The position numbers were made by a program, and so were the translations under genes. The notes beneath the pieces were generated by a model. That model was not told the DNA's origin and searched no databases. It worked only from the letters and a program-made list of their open reading frames with translations. This document shows, in pieces, positions 1 through 5,356 of a stretch of 6,474 nt of DNA (the first letter of the stretch is position 1; every line of letters starts with the position of its first letter). This DNA comes from Planctomycetaceae bacterium. GTDB lineage: Bacteria; Planctomycetota; Planctomycetia; Planctomycetales; Planctomycetaceae. The stretch lies in the NCBI GenBank assembly GCA_027080405.1, contig JALWSL010000315.1, positions 1 through 6,474 of the forward strand, read 5' to 3'.

Positions 1-551
1 TCGGGTGTCGCGGGTTTTTGTCTCGGGGTCACCCGAGACATGTCCTGGGGTGACCCGAGACATGTCTCCCCCCCTGGAGAGATTGTCTCCCCCCCCTCAA
101 TCGGCTGAAGATCCACTTCCCGGACGAGCTTCTTTTGCATTTCAACCAACGGCGAAACGACTTCCACTGGTGGTTCTACGATTGGCGTTGGCCTTCGCCC
201 CGGTTCAATGGGAGAGCTAAAGATTCGGTTCACATCGATGCTGAAAAAATTCGGCTTTCCCGGCCCCAAAACGCTGAAACGGCAATATCTCGGATTTGCT
301 GCCATCGCTTGCATCTTCCGTTGGACTGTTCTGGTTGAACAGCCGCCCATTTGAACAGCAATCTGCTTTTTGCTGGCGATCATCAATATGTGACCATCGA
401 CATATTCGCAATCACCAGATCCGCTCTGGTGCAGTTGCCGATAAATCTGGATGAGTGCCCGCAACAGGTCCCGTTCCGCCTGGCTGCACACGATCTGTTC
501 CACGTGACTGAGCAGAGACAATCCATTCCAGTCAAATTCCCGTTGCGTCAT
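1..551 (-). CDS. helix-turn-helix DNA-binding protein, 3' end off the window (partial)
   Basis: The frame is open from an ATG at 551 to the left edge, 183 codons with no stop, so the C-terminus is missing. The ATG overlaps the csrA stop as ATGA, which implies translational coupling. Residues about 60-85 (SKKQIAVQMGGCSTRTVQRKM) form a helix-turn-helix: a first helix, a Gly-Cys-Ser turn, and a recognition helix with Thr-Arg-Thr-Val-Gln-Arg-Lys. Residues about 89-109 (RYCRFSVLGPGKPNFFSI) look like the wing that follows such helices in phage replication-initiator and replisome-organiser proteins. After residue 112 the protein is Pro/Val rich and then Gly/Ser/Pro rich (GGETISPGGETCLGSP), probably disordered, and is encoded by the 22-bp repeats at 25-68. 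The role is inferred: a replication initiator or transcription regulator of the element. The family is not identified with certainty. The reading frame is clear; the function is tentative. Confidence 0.75.
   Translation of the reverse strand, partial: MTQREFDWNGLSLLSHVEQIVCSQAERDLLRALIQIYRQLHQSGSGDCEYVDGHILMIASKKQIAVQMGGCSTRTVQRKMQAMAANPRYCRFSVLGPGKPNFFSIDVNRIFSSPIEPGRRPTPIVEPPVEVVSPLVEMQKKLVREVDLQPIEGGETISPGGETCLGSPQDMSRVTPRQKPATP
19..89. repeat. 22-bp tandem palindromic repeats (iteron- or operator-like)
   Basis: Two adjacent 22-bp units lie at 25-46 and 47-68 and match at 19 of 22 positions (GGGGTSACCCGAGACATGTC core). The second contains a perfect 12-bp palindrome, GAGACATGTCTC, at 57-68; the first has a near copy at 35-46. 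A third, degenerate copy (GAGAGATTGTCTC) lies at 77-89 between two C-runs. In addition, 19-27 and 32-40 form a 9-bp perfect inverted repeat (TGTCTCGGG / CCCGAGACA) around GTCA. The repeats fall inside the helix-turn-helix gene. Because 22 is not a multiple of three, the units are read in different frames, which suggests that the DNA, not the protein, is what is repeated. They could be initiator binding sites (an origin inside the initiator gene, as in lambda O) or operators. More units may lie beyond the edge. Confidence 0.7.
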
Positions 552-733
552 GCGATCCCTTCCGCTTCCATCAATTTCCGTCTTTCTTCGTGCACTTCAC
601 TCCGGTCAATCTGCACATCCTTCGGGGCCTCGATCCCGATCCGGACTTTATCGCCTCGAAGACTGACGACCGTCACCACAATTGAGCCATCAATAACGAT
701 CTGTTCGTTCTGTCTGCGTGATAAAACAAGCAT
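548..733 (-). CDS. csrA: CsrA/RsmA family post-transcriptional regulator
   Basis: A complete 61-residue CsrA, the usual family size. It starts with the family signature MLVLSRR and continues with IVIDGSIVVTVV, GDKVRIGIEAPKDVQIDRSEV and a short charged C-terminal helix. The RNA-binding residues of the first strand (Leu4, Arg6) and the conserved Arg44 before Ser-Glu-Val are present, so it should fold and bind RNA. CsrA acts as a domain-swapped dimer that binds GGA motifs in mRNA leaders and usually blocks translation. The ATG at 733 has a strong ribosome binding site (GGAGGA, 7 nt away). The gene sits 39 nt after a tRNA gene and overlaps the next gene by ATGA. Its presence in an integrase-bearing module suggests an element-borne copy rather than the housekeeping one; this is inference. 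Confidence 0.95.
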   Translation of the reverse strand: MLVLSRRQNEQIVIDGSIVVTVVSLRGDKVRIGIEAPKDVQIDRSEVHEERRKLMEAEGIA

Positions 734-772
734 CTGAAATTCCTCCGTGAAAAGATTCCGATATGTATCAAG
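734..772 (-). promoter_or_regulatory. csrA leader with GGA motifs
   Basis: The 39 nt between the tRNA 3' end and the csrA ATG contain GGA at 759-757 (within CGGAAT) and, overlapping the ribosome binding site, ACGGAGGA with GGA at 746-744 and 743-741. Two GGA sites more than 10 nt apart, one covering the ribosome binding site, is the arrangement a CsrA dimer uses to repress a message, so autoregulation is plausible. No terminator or convincing promoter is visible between the tRNA and csrA. Confidence 0.4.
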
Positions 773-846
773 TGGCGGGGGCCGGATTCGAACCGACGAC
801 CTTCAGGTTATGAGCCTGACGCGCTGACCAACTGCGCCACCCCGCA
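773..846 (-). tRNA. tRNA-Met (CAU anticodon), atypical, possibly initiator type
   Basis: A full 74-nt cloverleaf can be folded by hand. The acceptor arm is UGCGGGG with CCCCGCC and discriminator A73. The D stem is GCGC/GCGC with a 9-nt loop, the anticodon stem is UCAGG/CCUGA with loop CUCAUAA (anticodon CAU), the variable loop is AGGUC, and the T stem is GUCGG/CCGGC with loop UUCGAAU. U8 is in place. Positions 1 and 72 are U and C, a mismatch; with G2-C71, C3-G70, G4-C69 and A73 this is the initiator-type acceptor. However, the anticodon stem has A29-U41 in place of the usual three G-C pairs, and the D stem has C11-G24 rather than A11-U24, as in elongators. CCA is not encoded (ACU follows C72). 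It lies between two protein genes, 11 nt after one and 39 nt before csrA, on the same strand. An elongator tRNA-Met, or tRNA-Ile2 with a modified C34, is the alternative. Confidence 0.92.
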
Positions 847-857
847 CATCGCCTTGC

Positions 858-1352
858 CTACACCTTCCGGCCTCCAAGACGTGCAAACTTGTTTGATGAG
901 CCAGGGCAAAAGGCCGAGGCGAAACTGACGAGCAACTTGTTCGACGGCTCGAGCCGAGTCTCCATTGCCCTGGCGATCGCGTTTTCAGGCAGCGAAGAGG
1001 TCAGCTCCTGATTGCTGAACCATTCGCTGGTTCCATCCTCGTTGAATGTCGGGCGAAGCGGCTCGCCGAGTTCATATTCCGTGCATTCCACATCATATTC
1101 ATAAACGGATACGGGAGAGACGTCAGCCCAAACAGGATCCACTCCCTGCAGTCCGGATTTCGAATGACACACGCCCAGAAAATAGGCGGGCAAATCAGCA
1201 CGTGTCAGCGAACCGCCCACCACGTTCTCCCAGTGCGATAACGGATAAGCCACACCATCCACCAGGCAAAGCAGATCGCCCGGCTCGTAGACAGCCTCCA
1301 GAGCGACCGGCACATGCACCATCAATACCGTTCCCTGTCGAAATCTCAGCAT
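858..1352 (-). CDS. unrecognised 164-aa protein of the integrase module
   Basis: The chosen ATG at 1352 is 2 nt after the stop of the preceding 78-aa gene and follows a GGAG about 10 nt upstream; the frame is open further upstream (to 1436), but that part overlaps the 78-aa gene. The protein has no signal peptide or membrane segment. It is rich in short hydrophobic and acidic stretches that suggest beta structure (AVYEPGDLLCLVDGVAYPL at about 20-38, ADVSPVSVYEYDVECTEYELGEPL at about 76-99). Near the C-terminus, ENAIARAMETRLEPSNKLLVSF faintly recalls the end of phage decoration-type proteins, where a Gly/Ala-rich helix precedes a final strand. That likeness is too weak for a call. The tRNA gene begins 11 nt after its stop. 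Confidence 0.7.
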   Translation of the reverse strand: MLRFRQGTVLMVHVPVALEAVYEPGDLLCLVDGVAYPLSHWENVVGGSLTRADLPAYFLGVCHSKSGLQGVDPVWADVSPVSVYEYDVECTEYELGEPLRPTFNEDGTSEWFSNQELTSSLPENAIARAMETRLEPSNKLLVSFASAFCPGSSNKFARLGGRKV

Positions 1353-1354
1353 GA

Positions 1355-1591
1355 TCAACTGACTCCTTTTCCGATGGCTTCCAGGGCGAGAATCCCCAGA
1401 ATGAAATTTGAAATGACCAGACCAAACAGGATCCACATCAACGAGCCGATCGTTCTCTGTTGACGAAACACCACGCTCTCCAGCCGATTGAGCCGGCGTT
1501 CATGCTGACGAAGACAGCGTGCGAGGCGGGGCAAATCGATTAGAAACACCTTCCCCCCTTTTTTAAGGTGCTCTTCGCTCTCCATGATCAA
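1355..1591 (-). CDS. small single-pass membrane protein with coiled coil (78 aa)
   Basis: A charged, Arg/Leu-rich segment at residues about 22-46 (LARCLRQHERRLNRLESVV) is likely a short coiled coil. It is followed by one hydrophobic membrane segment at about 49-70 (GSLMWILFGLVISNFILGIL) and a short tail. The start is a TTG at 1591, 8 nt after a strong AGGAGG; the ATG at 1585 is 14 nt away and less well placed, so the protein has 78 residues or 76. The gene lies 27 nt after the 104-aa gene and 2 nt before the 164-aa gene, so it is almost certainly co-transcribed with them. It could be a membrane anchor, a spanin- or holin-like protein, or a structural protein of the element; nothing in the sequence decides this. 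No family is recognised. Confidence 0.65.
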   Translation of the reverse strand: MIMESEEHLKKGGKVFLIDLPRLARCLRQHERRLNRLESVVFRQQRTIGSLMWILFGLVISNFILGILALEAIGKGVS

Positions 1592-1618
1592 TGCCTGACC
1601 CTCCTGCTTGTGCGGCTG

Positions 1619-1933
1619 CTACGATTGATGATCCGGGCGGCTCGCACCGATTCCTGCATCATCGATTCTCTTGAACTCTTTGGTGACTTCGACGTAAGCT
1701 GTCTGGGCATCGGGCAGCTGGTCCATAGAAATCACAATCTGACCTCCCTCTCCAGTGTCCCTGCGTGCGTAGACGCTCCATTTCTCCTTGTTTTTGAAAT
1801 CGTTCCCGTCGAACACACACTGCAGATCACGATTGATGAACACGCTCCCTTGGGGACCGATGATTTTCATCAACGCCACTTGTAGATCTTCCTGTGTCTG
1901 AAGTGATTTCGTTTCTGTTTCCGATACAATCAT
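1619..1933 (-). CDS. unrecognised 104-aa soluble protein
   Basis: The ATG at 1933 follows GAGAGG at good spacing, and this start was chosen over a longer open frame that would run into the terminator at 1961-2008. The protein has no signal peptide or membrane segment. Its N-terminus is helical and polar (ETETKSLQTQEDLQVALMKII); the middle looks like beta strands (SVFINRDLQCVFDG, WSVYARRDTGEGGQIVISMDQL) and the C-terminus is polar and charged. It is the first gene after the integrase terminator and so is probably the first of the unit that leads through the 78-aa and 164-aa genes to the tRNA, csrA and the helix-turn-helix gene. No family is recognised. Confidence 0.7.
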   Translation of the reverse strand: MIVSETETKSLQTQEDLQVALMKIIGPQGSVFINRDLQCVFDGNDFKNKEKWSVYARRDTGEGGQIVISMDQLPDAQTAYVEVTKEFKRIDDAGIGASRPDHQS

Positions 1934-1960
1934 GGTGACCTCTCGATCTGTGAAAAACGC

Positions 1961-2008
1961 AAAAAGAAAACGGCAGCGACTGGAAAAGGCAATATCCAGC
2001 CACTGCCG
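1961..2008 (-). terminator. intrinsic terminator after the integrase
   Basis: On the minus strand the arms at 2008-1995 and 1984-1971 pair over 14 consecutive positions (CGGCAGTGGCTGGA with TCCAGTCGCTGCCG, including two G-U pairs) around a 10-nt loop. They are followed directly by TTTTCTTTTT at 1970-1961. It lies 24 nt after the integrase stop and 27 nt before the next gene, so integrase transcription should end here and the following genes need another promoter or readthrough. Confidence 0.88.
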
Positions 2009-2032
2009 CTTGCCAGCCACGCACTGACAAAA

Positions 2033-3034
2033 CTAGGAAAGCGAATCGAACGCAGACGGCCTGGGCAACTCCTGCACCGCCTTCAGGACGATCCGCGTCG
2101 GGTTGTAGTAATTCCTGGCATTCACACCGCCCAGACTGTGGCCGAGAATCCAGTCCCCCACGCCCGGCCATCGGTCGTTGTAGTCGGTATTGCAGGTTTT
2201 CCGCATATCTTCCATGTGCGGATTGCCACTCAATCCTGCCCGTTTCGCCAATTTCTTCCAGTGGCGATTCACGGTCGTCGTATTCGAATATGAGAAACCG
2301 GGAAAAACTTTCTTCGACGACAGGGAAACTTCCTTCAGTTTCTCCAGGTGCTTTCTGGCGACCGGAGCCAGCGGCAGACGTTGCAACTTCCTGGTCTTCG
2401 TCGCCTGGAAGCTGACTGCACCAAGCCCCTTGAAATCCCAGTCGACATCTTCCCAGTTCAGTTCCAGCAGATCGTAGGTCCGTGGCCCCAGGCAGTGGTG
2501 CATCACGATGATTGTCTTCCAGATGATCGCCGGATTTCGGCGCGGCCACGTCTGGGCATCGCACGCCCGATACAGGCTGTTTAGCTCCTCGTAGCTGAAG
2601 ATTCGAGGCAGTGTCTCTTCTTCGGGCAGTCGAGAGGGAAGCAGAAAGTAATCGCACAGATTCAATCCGCCCGGATTGTGCGAGTCGGGCGGCCAGCATA
2701 AGCGGACAAACCGCCCTAACACGCGAAATTTCTTGTTGATTGTCGCCGGGGAGCGGAATTTTCCATTCACTTTTTCCAGTTGCAGTCGTTCGCGAAACTC
2801 CAGCAGTGTCGAGCGGCTCAATTCGCTCACCGGCAAATCGTTCATCAGGCGTTCCCAGTCCGACAGGATCGTCTGATAGTCCTGCTCCGTTTTCCTGGAT
2901 CGCGTTTTTACCTCCACGGCCAGGTGCTCGTCGTACAGCTGCCGCAACGTCAGGCGGGAACTCGGTTTTTCCGGAGTATCGTTTTCGGGACGGTAAAGTT
3001 TGATGGAGTGGGGGAGTTGAATTATTGCAGACAT
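2033..3034 (-). CDS. tyrosine-recombinase family site-specific integrase
   Basis: A 333-residue integrase that would cut and rejoin DNA at the element's attachment sites. An N-terminal SAM-like core-binding domain spans about residues 29-115 (LRQLYDEHLAVEV, the ERL/REL helices). The catalytic domain runs from about 145 to 313. Visible catalytic residues are Arg185 in GPRTYDLLELNWEDV, Lys213 in the TKTRK hairpin before LPL, Arg278 in EDMRKT, His299 in LGHS, and the nucleophile Tyr309 or Tyr310 in NYYNP. The box II motif, normally HxxR, reads E-D-M-R, with a His two residues before the Glu. The His-to-Tyr spacing is 10 or 11 rather than the common 9. The ATG at 3034 was chosen because AGGAGG lies 6 nt upstream; an in-frame ATG at 3064 has no such site and falls in the inverted repeat. 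It is terminated on its own at 1961-2008. Confidence 0.9.
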   Translation of the reverse strand: MSAIIQLPHSIKLYRPENDTPEKPSSRLTLRQLYDEHLAVEVKTRSRKTEQDYQTILSDWERLMNDLPVSELSRSTLLEFRERLQLEKVNGKFRSPATINKKFRVLGRFVRLCWPPDSHNPGGLNLCDYFLLPSRLPEEETLPRIFSYEELNSLYRACDAQTWPRRNPAIIWKTIIVMHHCLGPRTYDLLELNWEDVDWDFKGLGAVSFQATKTRKLQRLPLAPVARKHLEKLKEVSLSSKKVFPGFSYSNTTTVNRHWKKLAKRAGLSGNPHMEDMRKTCNTDYNDRWPGVGDWILGHSLGGVNARNYYNPTRIVLKAVQELPRPSAFDSLS

Positions 3035-3051
3035 GAGATGCCTCCTGATGT

Positions 3052-3120
3052 GCGAACCGCTCAACCACTACCGCCTGTTCGGTCAATCTCTCCGTCGCGT
3101 CCTCCCTGTGAGCGGTTCGC
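3052..3120. repeat. 12-bp perfect inverted repeat upstream of the integrase
   Basis: GCGAACCGCTCA at 3052-3063 is the exact reverse complement of TGAGCGGTTCGC at 3109-3120, with 45 nt between. The inner edge on the integrase side is 18 nt before the integrase ATG and just upstream of its ribosome binding site (3041-3046). It may be a recombination-site arm, an operator pair, or a long-loop RNA stem in the leader that affects integrase translation. Confidence 0.6.
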
Positions 3121-3202
3121 TCGAACACTCCTGATCTTCGGTTACTGATCAAAATCAGACCAGAAACAAAACCTGTTTCAAGACCCTTTTCCATCGGGAA
3201 AA

Positions 3203-3247
3203 ACCAATCCTTGTAAAATAATTGGTGGGGGTGACAGCATCTGTCAC
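3203..3247. promoter_or_regulatory. paired dyads, possible operator
   Basis: GTGACAGCATCTGTCAC at 3231-3247 is a perfect dyad of two 7-bp arms around CAT, the size and form of a site bound by a dimeric regulator. Just to its left ACCAAT (3203-3208) and ATTGGT (3221-3226) form a second inverted repeat around an AT-rich centre (CCTTGTAAAATA). They lie about 170-210 nt upstream of the integrase start. No promoter can be placed here with confidence. Confidence 0.4.
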
Positions 3248-3585
3248 AGGCACTGGGGGAAACCCTGATGGAAGAATTTGCAGAAACGGTCCTGCCGCGC
3301 ATGATGCGACGGGCAATCCACCAACGCGCAGCAGGAACCGCCCAATCAGAATGTACGGGAAAAAGGCTTCTGCAAAATACTCCTGTGCGAAATGACCGAA
3401 CTGTGTTTCAACCAAATTTGTTCAACATTGGGAAAGCAACAGTCCCGGCTCATCAGCACACAGCTGCAGGCATGGGGAGCTCGTTGCTTTTGAGGTCACC
3501 CTTTTCACGAGGTGGCTGGACAATTCCAGCGACGAGAGAATAGAACACTCGGAGTTGTCTTTGCAAGTCAACCGGTGACTGTTTC

Positions 3586-3612
3586 TGAGAAAATGAAAAA
3601 ATTGTTTTCTCA
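3586..3612 (-). terminator. AT-rich hairpin after the exported-protein gene
   Basis: TGAGAAAA and TTTTCTCA (8-bp perfect arms, 11-nt spacer) begin 1 nt after the TAA stop of the 188-aa gene. The position suits a transcript end, but only two of the eight pairs are G-C and no clear U-run follows, so it would be a weak intrinsic terminator or a 3' stability hairpin. Confidence 0.4.
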
Positions 3613-3613
3613 A

Positions 3614-4180
3614 TTACCAGGGGCAACAGACCGGAGGTGCAAAGCAGCCGCAGGGAGGCAGGAAGAACACTTCGTAGCAATACGGTTCGATCGGCGAGGG
3701 GACAAATTGTGAAGCAGGAGCAGACGAAATAACCTGGCTGGTGAGACGAGTCACGCGAATCGTGCCAATTCGCTCGCCATTCACTGTCGAGTATTGAATG
3801 GATATTCTAAGATTAGGAGTTGACAGCGTCAGTGCTTCAATTTCCTTTTTGGTCAGCTTGATATCGAAACCCTGATCAATCCGCTTCTGATCAACGCTTC
3901 CCTGCCTCCTCAACAGTATTGAGCCATCTTCTGTTCGCAGCCTCAGTCGAAGAGTGTCTCCCGGCTTCACGTTTAAGGAGTTCAGGTAGTACTTGCCATT
4001 GGCGACTCGCTTCATCGTGTGGTACCTGCCACGGCCTTGTGCCGTAACAACAGATAGCTGAACGGAATCAACATTGATTGGTGTTTTTCCATCCAGAAGG
4101 CGGATCCGAATTTCACTACCATTCGTGATACTGCAAATCGCCATCAGGCAGATTACTGCAACCAAAACTGATTTCAACAC
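3614..4180 (-). CDS. exported beta-rich protein with Cys-rich C-terminus (188 aa)
   Basis: The start is a GTG at 4180 preceded by GAGGA at 9-10 nt; that ribosome binding site overlaps the stop of the upstream 310-aa gene (12 nt between the genes), so the two are probably translationally coupled. Residues 1-21 form a signal peptide (Lys3, then a hydrophobic stretch VLVAVICLMAIC, with likely cleavage near TNG-S). The mature part is strand-rich and recalls an Ig-like or carboxypeptidase-regulatory-like fold (EIRIRLLDGKTPINVDSVQL, GKYYLNSLNVKPGDTLRLRL), which is only a shape-based guess. The last 25 residues are Pro/aromatic/Cys rich, with Cys at 168, 177, 179, 185 and 186, and end in CCPW; they could form disulphides or bind metal. 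It is probably periplasmic or surface exposed. No family is recognised. Confidence 0.75.
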   Translation of the reverse strand: MLKSVLVAVICLMAICSITNGSEIRIRLLDGKTPINVDSVQLSVVTAQGRGRYHTMKRVANGKYYLNSLNVKPGDTLRLRLRTEDGSILLRRQGSVDQKRIDQGFDIKLTKKEIEALTLSTPNLRISIQYSTVNGERIGTIRVTRLTSQVISSAPASQFVPSPIEPYCYEVFFLPPCGCFAPPVCCPW

Positions 4181-4192
4181 AACGATAATTCC

Positions 4193-5125
4193 TCAAGGGG
4201 CCAGGCTGATTGATACCGGATTCCCTTCAGGATTTTCAAGCAGCTCATCCAGAGTTGCAATTTCGGCATTTGGATCAACTGATCCACAAATAATTCTGGG
4301 ATGAATGTAAACCACAATCGCGTAGGAATTCCCTTTTTTCATTTCATCATCCAGCAAATAGAAGTTGACACGTTTCATTTTCATCAACTCATCAGGATCA
4401 TAAGTGTCCATCGCCGCCTTATTTTGTTTTCGGTTATGGATGATCTCCGTTCCACGGAAAGCATCCACCACCGTAATAAACCAGTGTTTGCGAATTTCCT
4501 CTGAAAGCGTGACAAAAAAATCAATTTCCCCGCTTTCGGATTTTCCCGGATCAACTACCTTGATATTGAAAACGACCAGCCGGCCAGTTTCATCATCCGC
4601 TTTGAATTTATATTGAGAGGCCTGATGGCCAGTGATTCGTATTTTCTGCTTCGGTAGGTCCCCGGCAAAAGCGGTACAGACAAAAAAAACGCCCAAGAGG
4701 GCAATCCAGACTGCCGTCCAGCGTACATAATGGATCGTTACGGCGTTGTACTGGGAAATTCGCTTTTCTCCTCTGGGAGCGACAAGACCGGAGAGAAATC
4801 CGAGCGATGCAACGCCCATCAGCATAGAAAAATAAATGGGAGTTCGATTCACGTCTTCTCCTTGCGGATAATTCTGGACAACCACATCACGCCCTCTGAT
4901 TTCCTGAACCGGAATGCTCCCCTTTAATGAGAGACCGACCGCGAAACATTGGGCCACGAAAAAAGTGAAAATCGTAATAACCTGTGATGTCCCGTCATGG
5001 GAATCCTGCTCATCCGCGTAGTAACCAAAGGTTACATCAGACGCAATTCGGCTGAGTAATTTCTGCATTTTGCAAAGGTCCAGGTCGTGAAAGCAGTTCT
5101 GTTTGAAACATTCAGTAAGCTCCAC
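4193..5125 (-). CDS. three-segment membrane protein with soluble C-terminal domain (310 aa)
   Basis: Hydrophobic segments lie at about 48-67 (SQVITIFTFFVAQCFAVGLSL), 97-116 (IYFSMLMGVASLGFLSGLVA) and 135-154 (RWTAVWIALLGVFFVCTAFA). A charged soluble domain of about 155 residues follows, with alternating strands (KIRITGHQASQYKF, GRLVVFNIKVVDPG, NSYAIVVYIHPRI). The first 47 residues are polar and contain four Cys (positions 6, 11, 18 and, near the first membrane segment, 60 beyond them). The start at 5125 is GTG without a clear ribosome binding site; an ATG at residue 20 (5068) is equally possible. It overlaps the doubtful 79-aa ORF by 14 nt and lies 12 nt before the exported-protein gene, so the cluster reads as one operon. 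No family is recognised; a membrane-anchored partner of the two exported neighbours is the natural guess. Confidence 0.75.
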   Translation of the reverse strand: MELTECFKQNCFHDLDLCKMQKLLSRIASDVTFGYYADEQDSHDGTSQVITIFTFFVAQCFAVGLSLKGSIPVQEIRGRDVVVQNYPQGEDVNRTPIYFSMLMGVASLGFLSGLVAPRGEKRISQYNAVTIHYVRWTAVWIALLGVFFVCTAFAGDLPKQKIRITGHQASQYKFKADDETGRLVVFNIKVVDPGKSESGEIDFFVTLSEEIRKHWFITVVDAFRGTEIIHNRKQNKAAMDTYDPDELMKMKRVNFYLLDDEMKKGNSYAIVVYIHPRIICGSVDPNAEIATLDELLENPEGNPVSISLAP

Positions 5126-5351
5126 TCTGCACGAGGCGAACCCTTAATTCAATGCTTCGTACACCAGATTGCTTGATTATGTCAAGATAAGCAGTCATCA
5201 CGTGGCAAAGAGCATTGTAACCAGTAGAGACGGCCACTCCAACAAAGTGTATCCATAAGTCCACTCTTTTGCCTGTTTGAAATCCCCCCACCAGCGCACC
5301 GGATAGGTAATCCGGCACACATTTTGCGTTTTTAAGCTGGAAAACGGTCAA
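5112..5351 (-). CDS. doubtful small ORF in the envelope cluster (79 aa)
   Basis: The frame starts at a TTG (5351) 5 nt after the lipoprotein stop and overlaps the start of the 310-aa gene by 14 nt, so it fits the operon spacing and would fill an otherwise empty 230-nt gap. The product has a moderately hydrophobic middle (LWIHFVGVAVSTGYNALCHVMTAYLDII) that could be one weak membrane segment. Against it: no clear ribosome binding site, a TTG start and no known domain. The frame is also open for 12 codons upstream of the TTG, inside the end of the lipoprotein gene. It may be a real small gene, a remnant, or chance. Confidence 0.35.
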   Translation of the reverse strand: MTVFQLKNAKCVPDYLSGALVGGFQTGKRVDLWIHFVGVAVSTGYNALCHVMTAYLDIIKQSGVRSIELRVRLVQSGAY

Positions 5352-5356
5352 TGGAA

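Larger units (their letters stand above)
3121..3613. other. non-coding stretch between the integrase module and the envelope gene cluster
   Basis: No convincing gene. Open frames of 60-90 codons exist on both strands (for example plus 3268-3543 and minus 3155-3415), but they overlap each other, use weak starts and show no domain, so they are not called. The stretch contains the dyads listed separately and a 6-bp stem with a 4-nt loop (GCTGGA / TCCAGC) at 3515-3530. It may hold the integrase promoter and one edge of the mobile element. Confidence 0.5.

Noticed and set aside
351..737. A 128-codon plus-strand frame
   Set aside because: It is the antisense of csrA and of the start of the helix-turn-helix gene; the minus-strand products are clearly conserved in type.
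773..846. The tRNA as the attachment site of the element
   Set aside because: The integrase lies more than 1 kb away with other genes between, and no second copy of the tRNA 3' end is visible in the window.
1553..1564. A6-G6 run (minus strand) in the 78-aa gene as a programmed frameshift site
   Set aside because: The codon boundaries do not match the slippery A-AAA-AAG arrangement, and the zero frame gives a sensible membrane protein.
1827..3302. A 491-codon open frame on the minus strand
   Set aside because: It overlaps the integrase and the 104-aa gene in another frame, has no recognisable domain and an odd Arg/Gly/Ser-rich composition; the integrase frame carries the catalytic residues.
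3155..3415. An 86-codon minus-strand frame
   Set aside because: TTG start without a ribosome binding site; it reads through the dyads at 3203-3247 and shows no domain.
3268..3543. A 91-codon plus-strand frame upstream of the integrase
   Set aside because: Weak ribosome binding site, no domain, Arg/Ala/Thr-rich product, and overlapping frames of similar length on the other strand.
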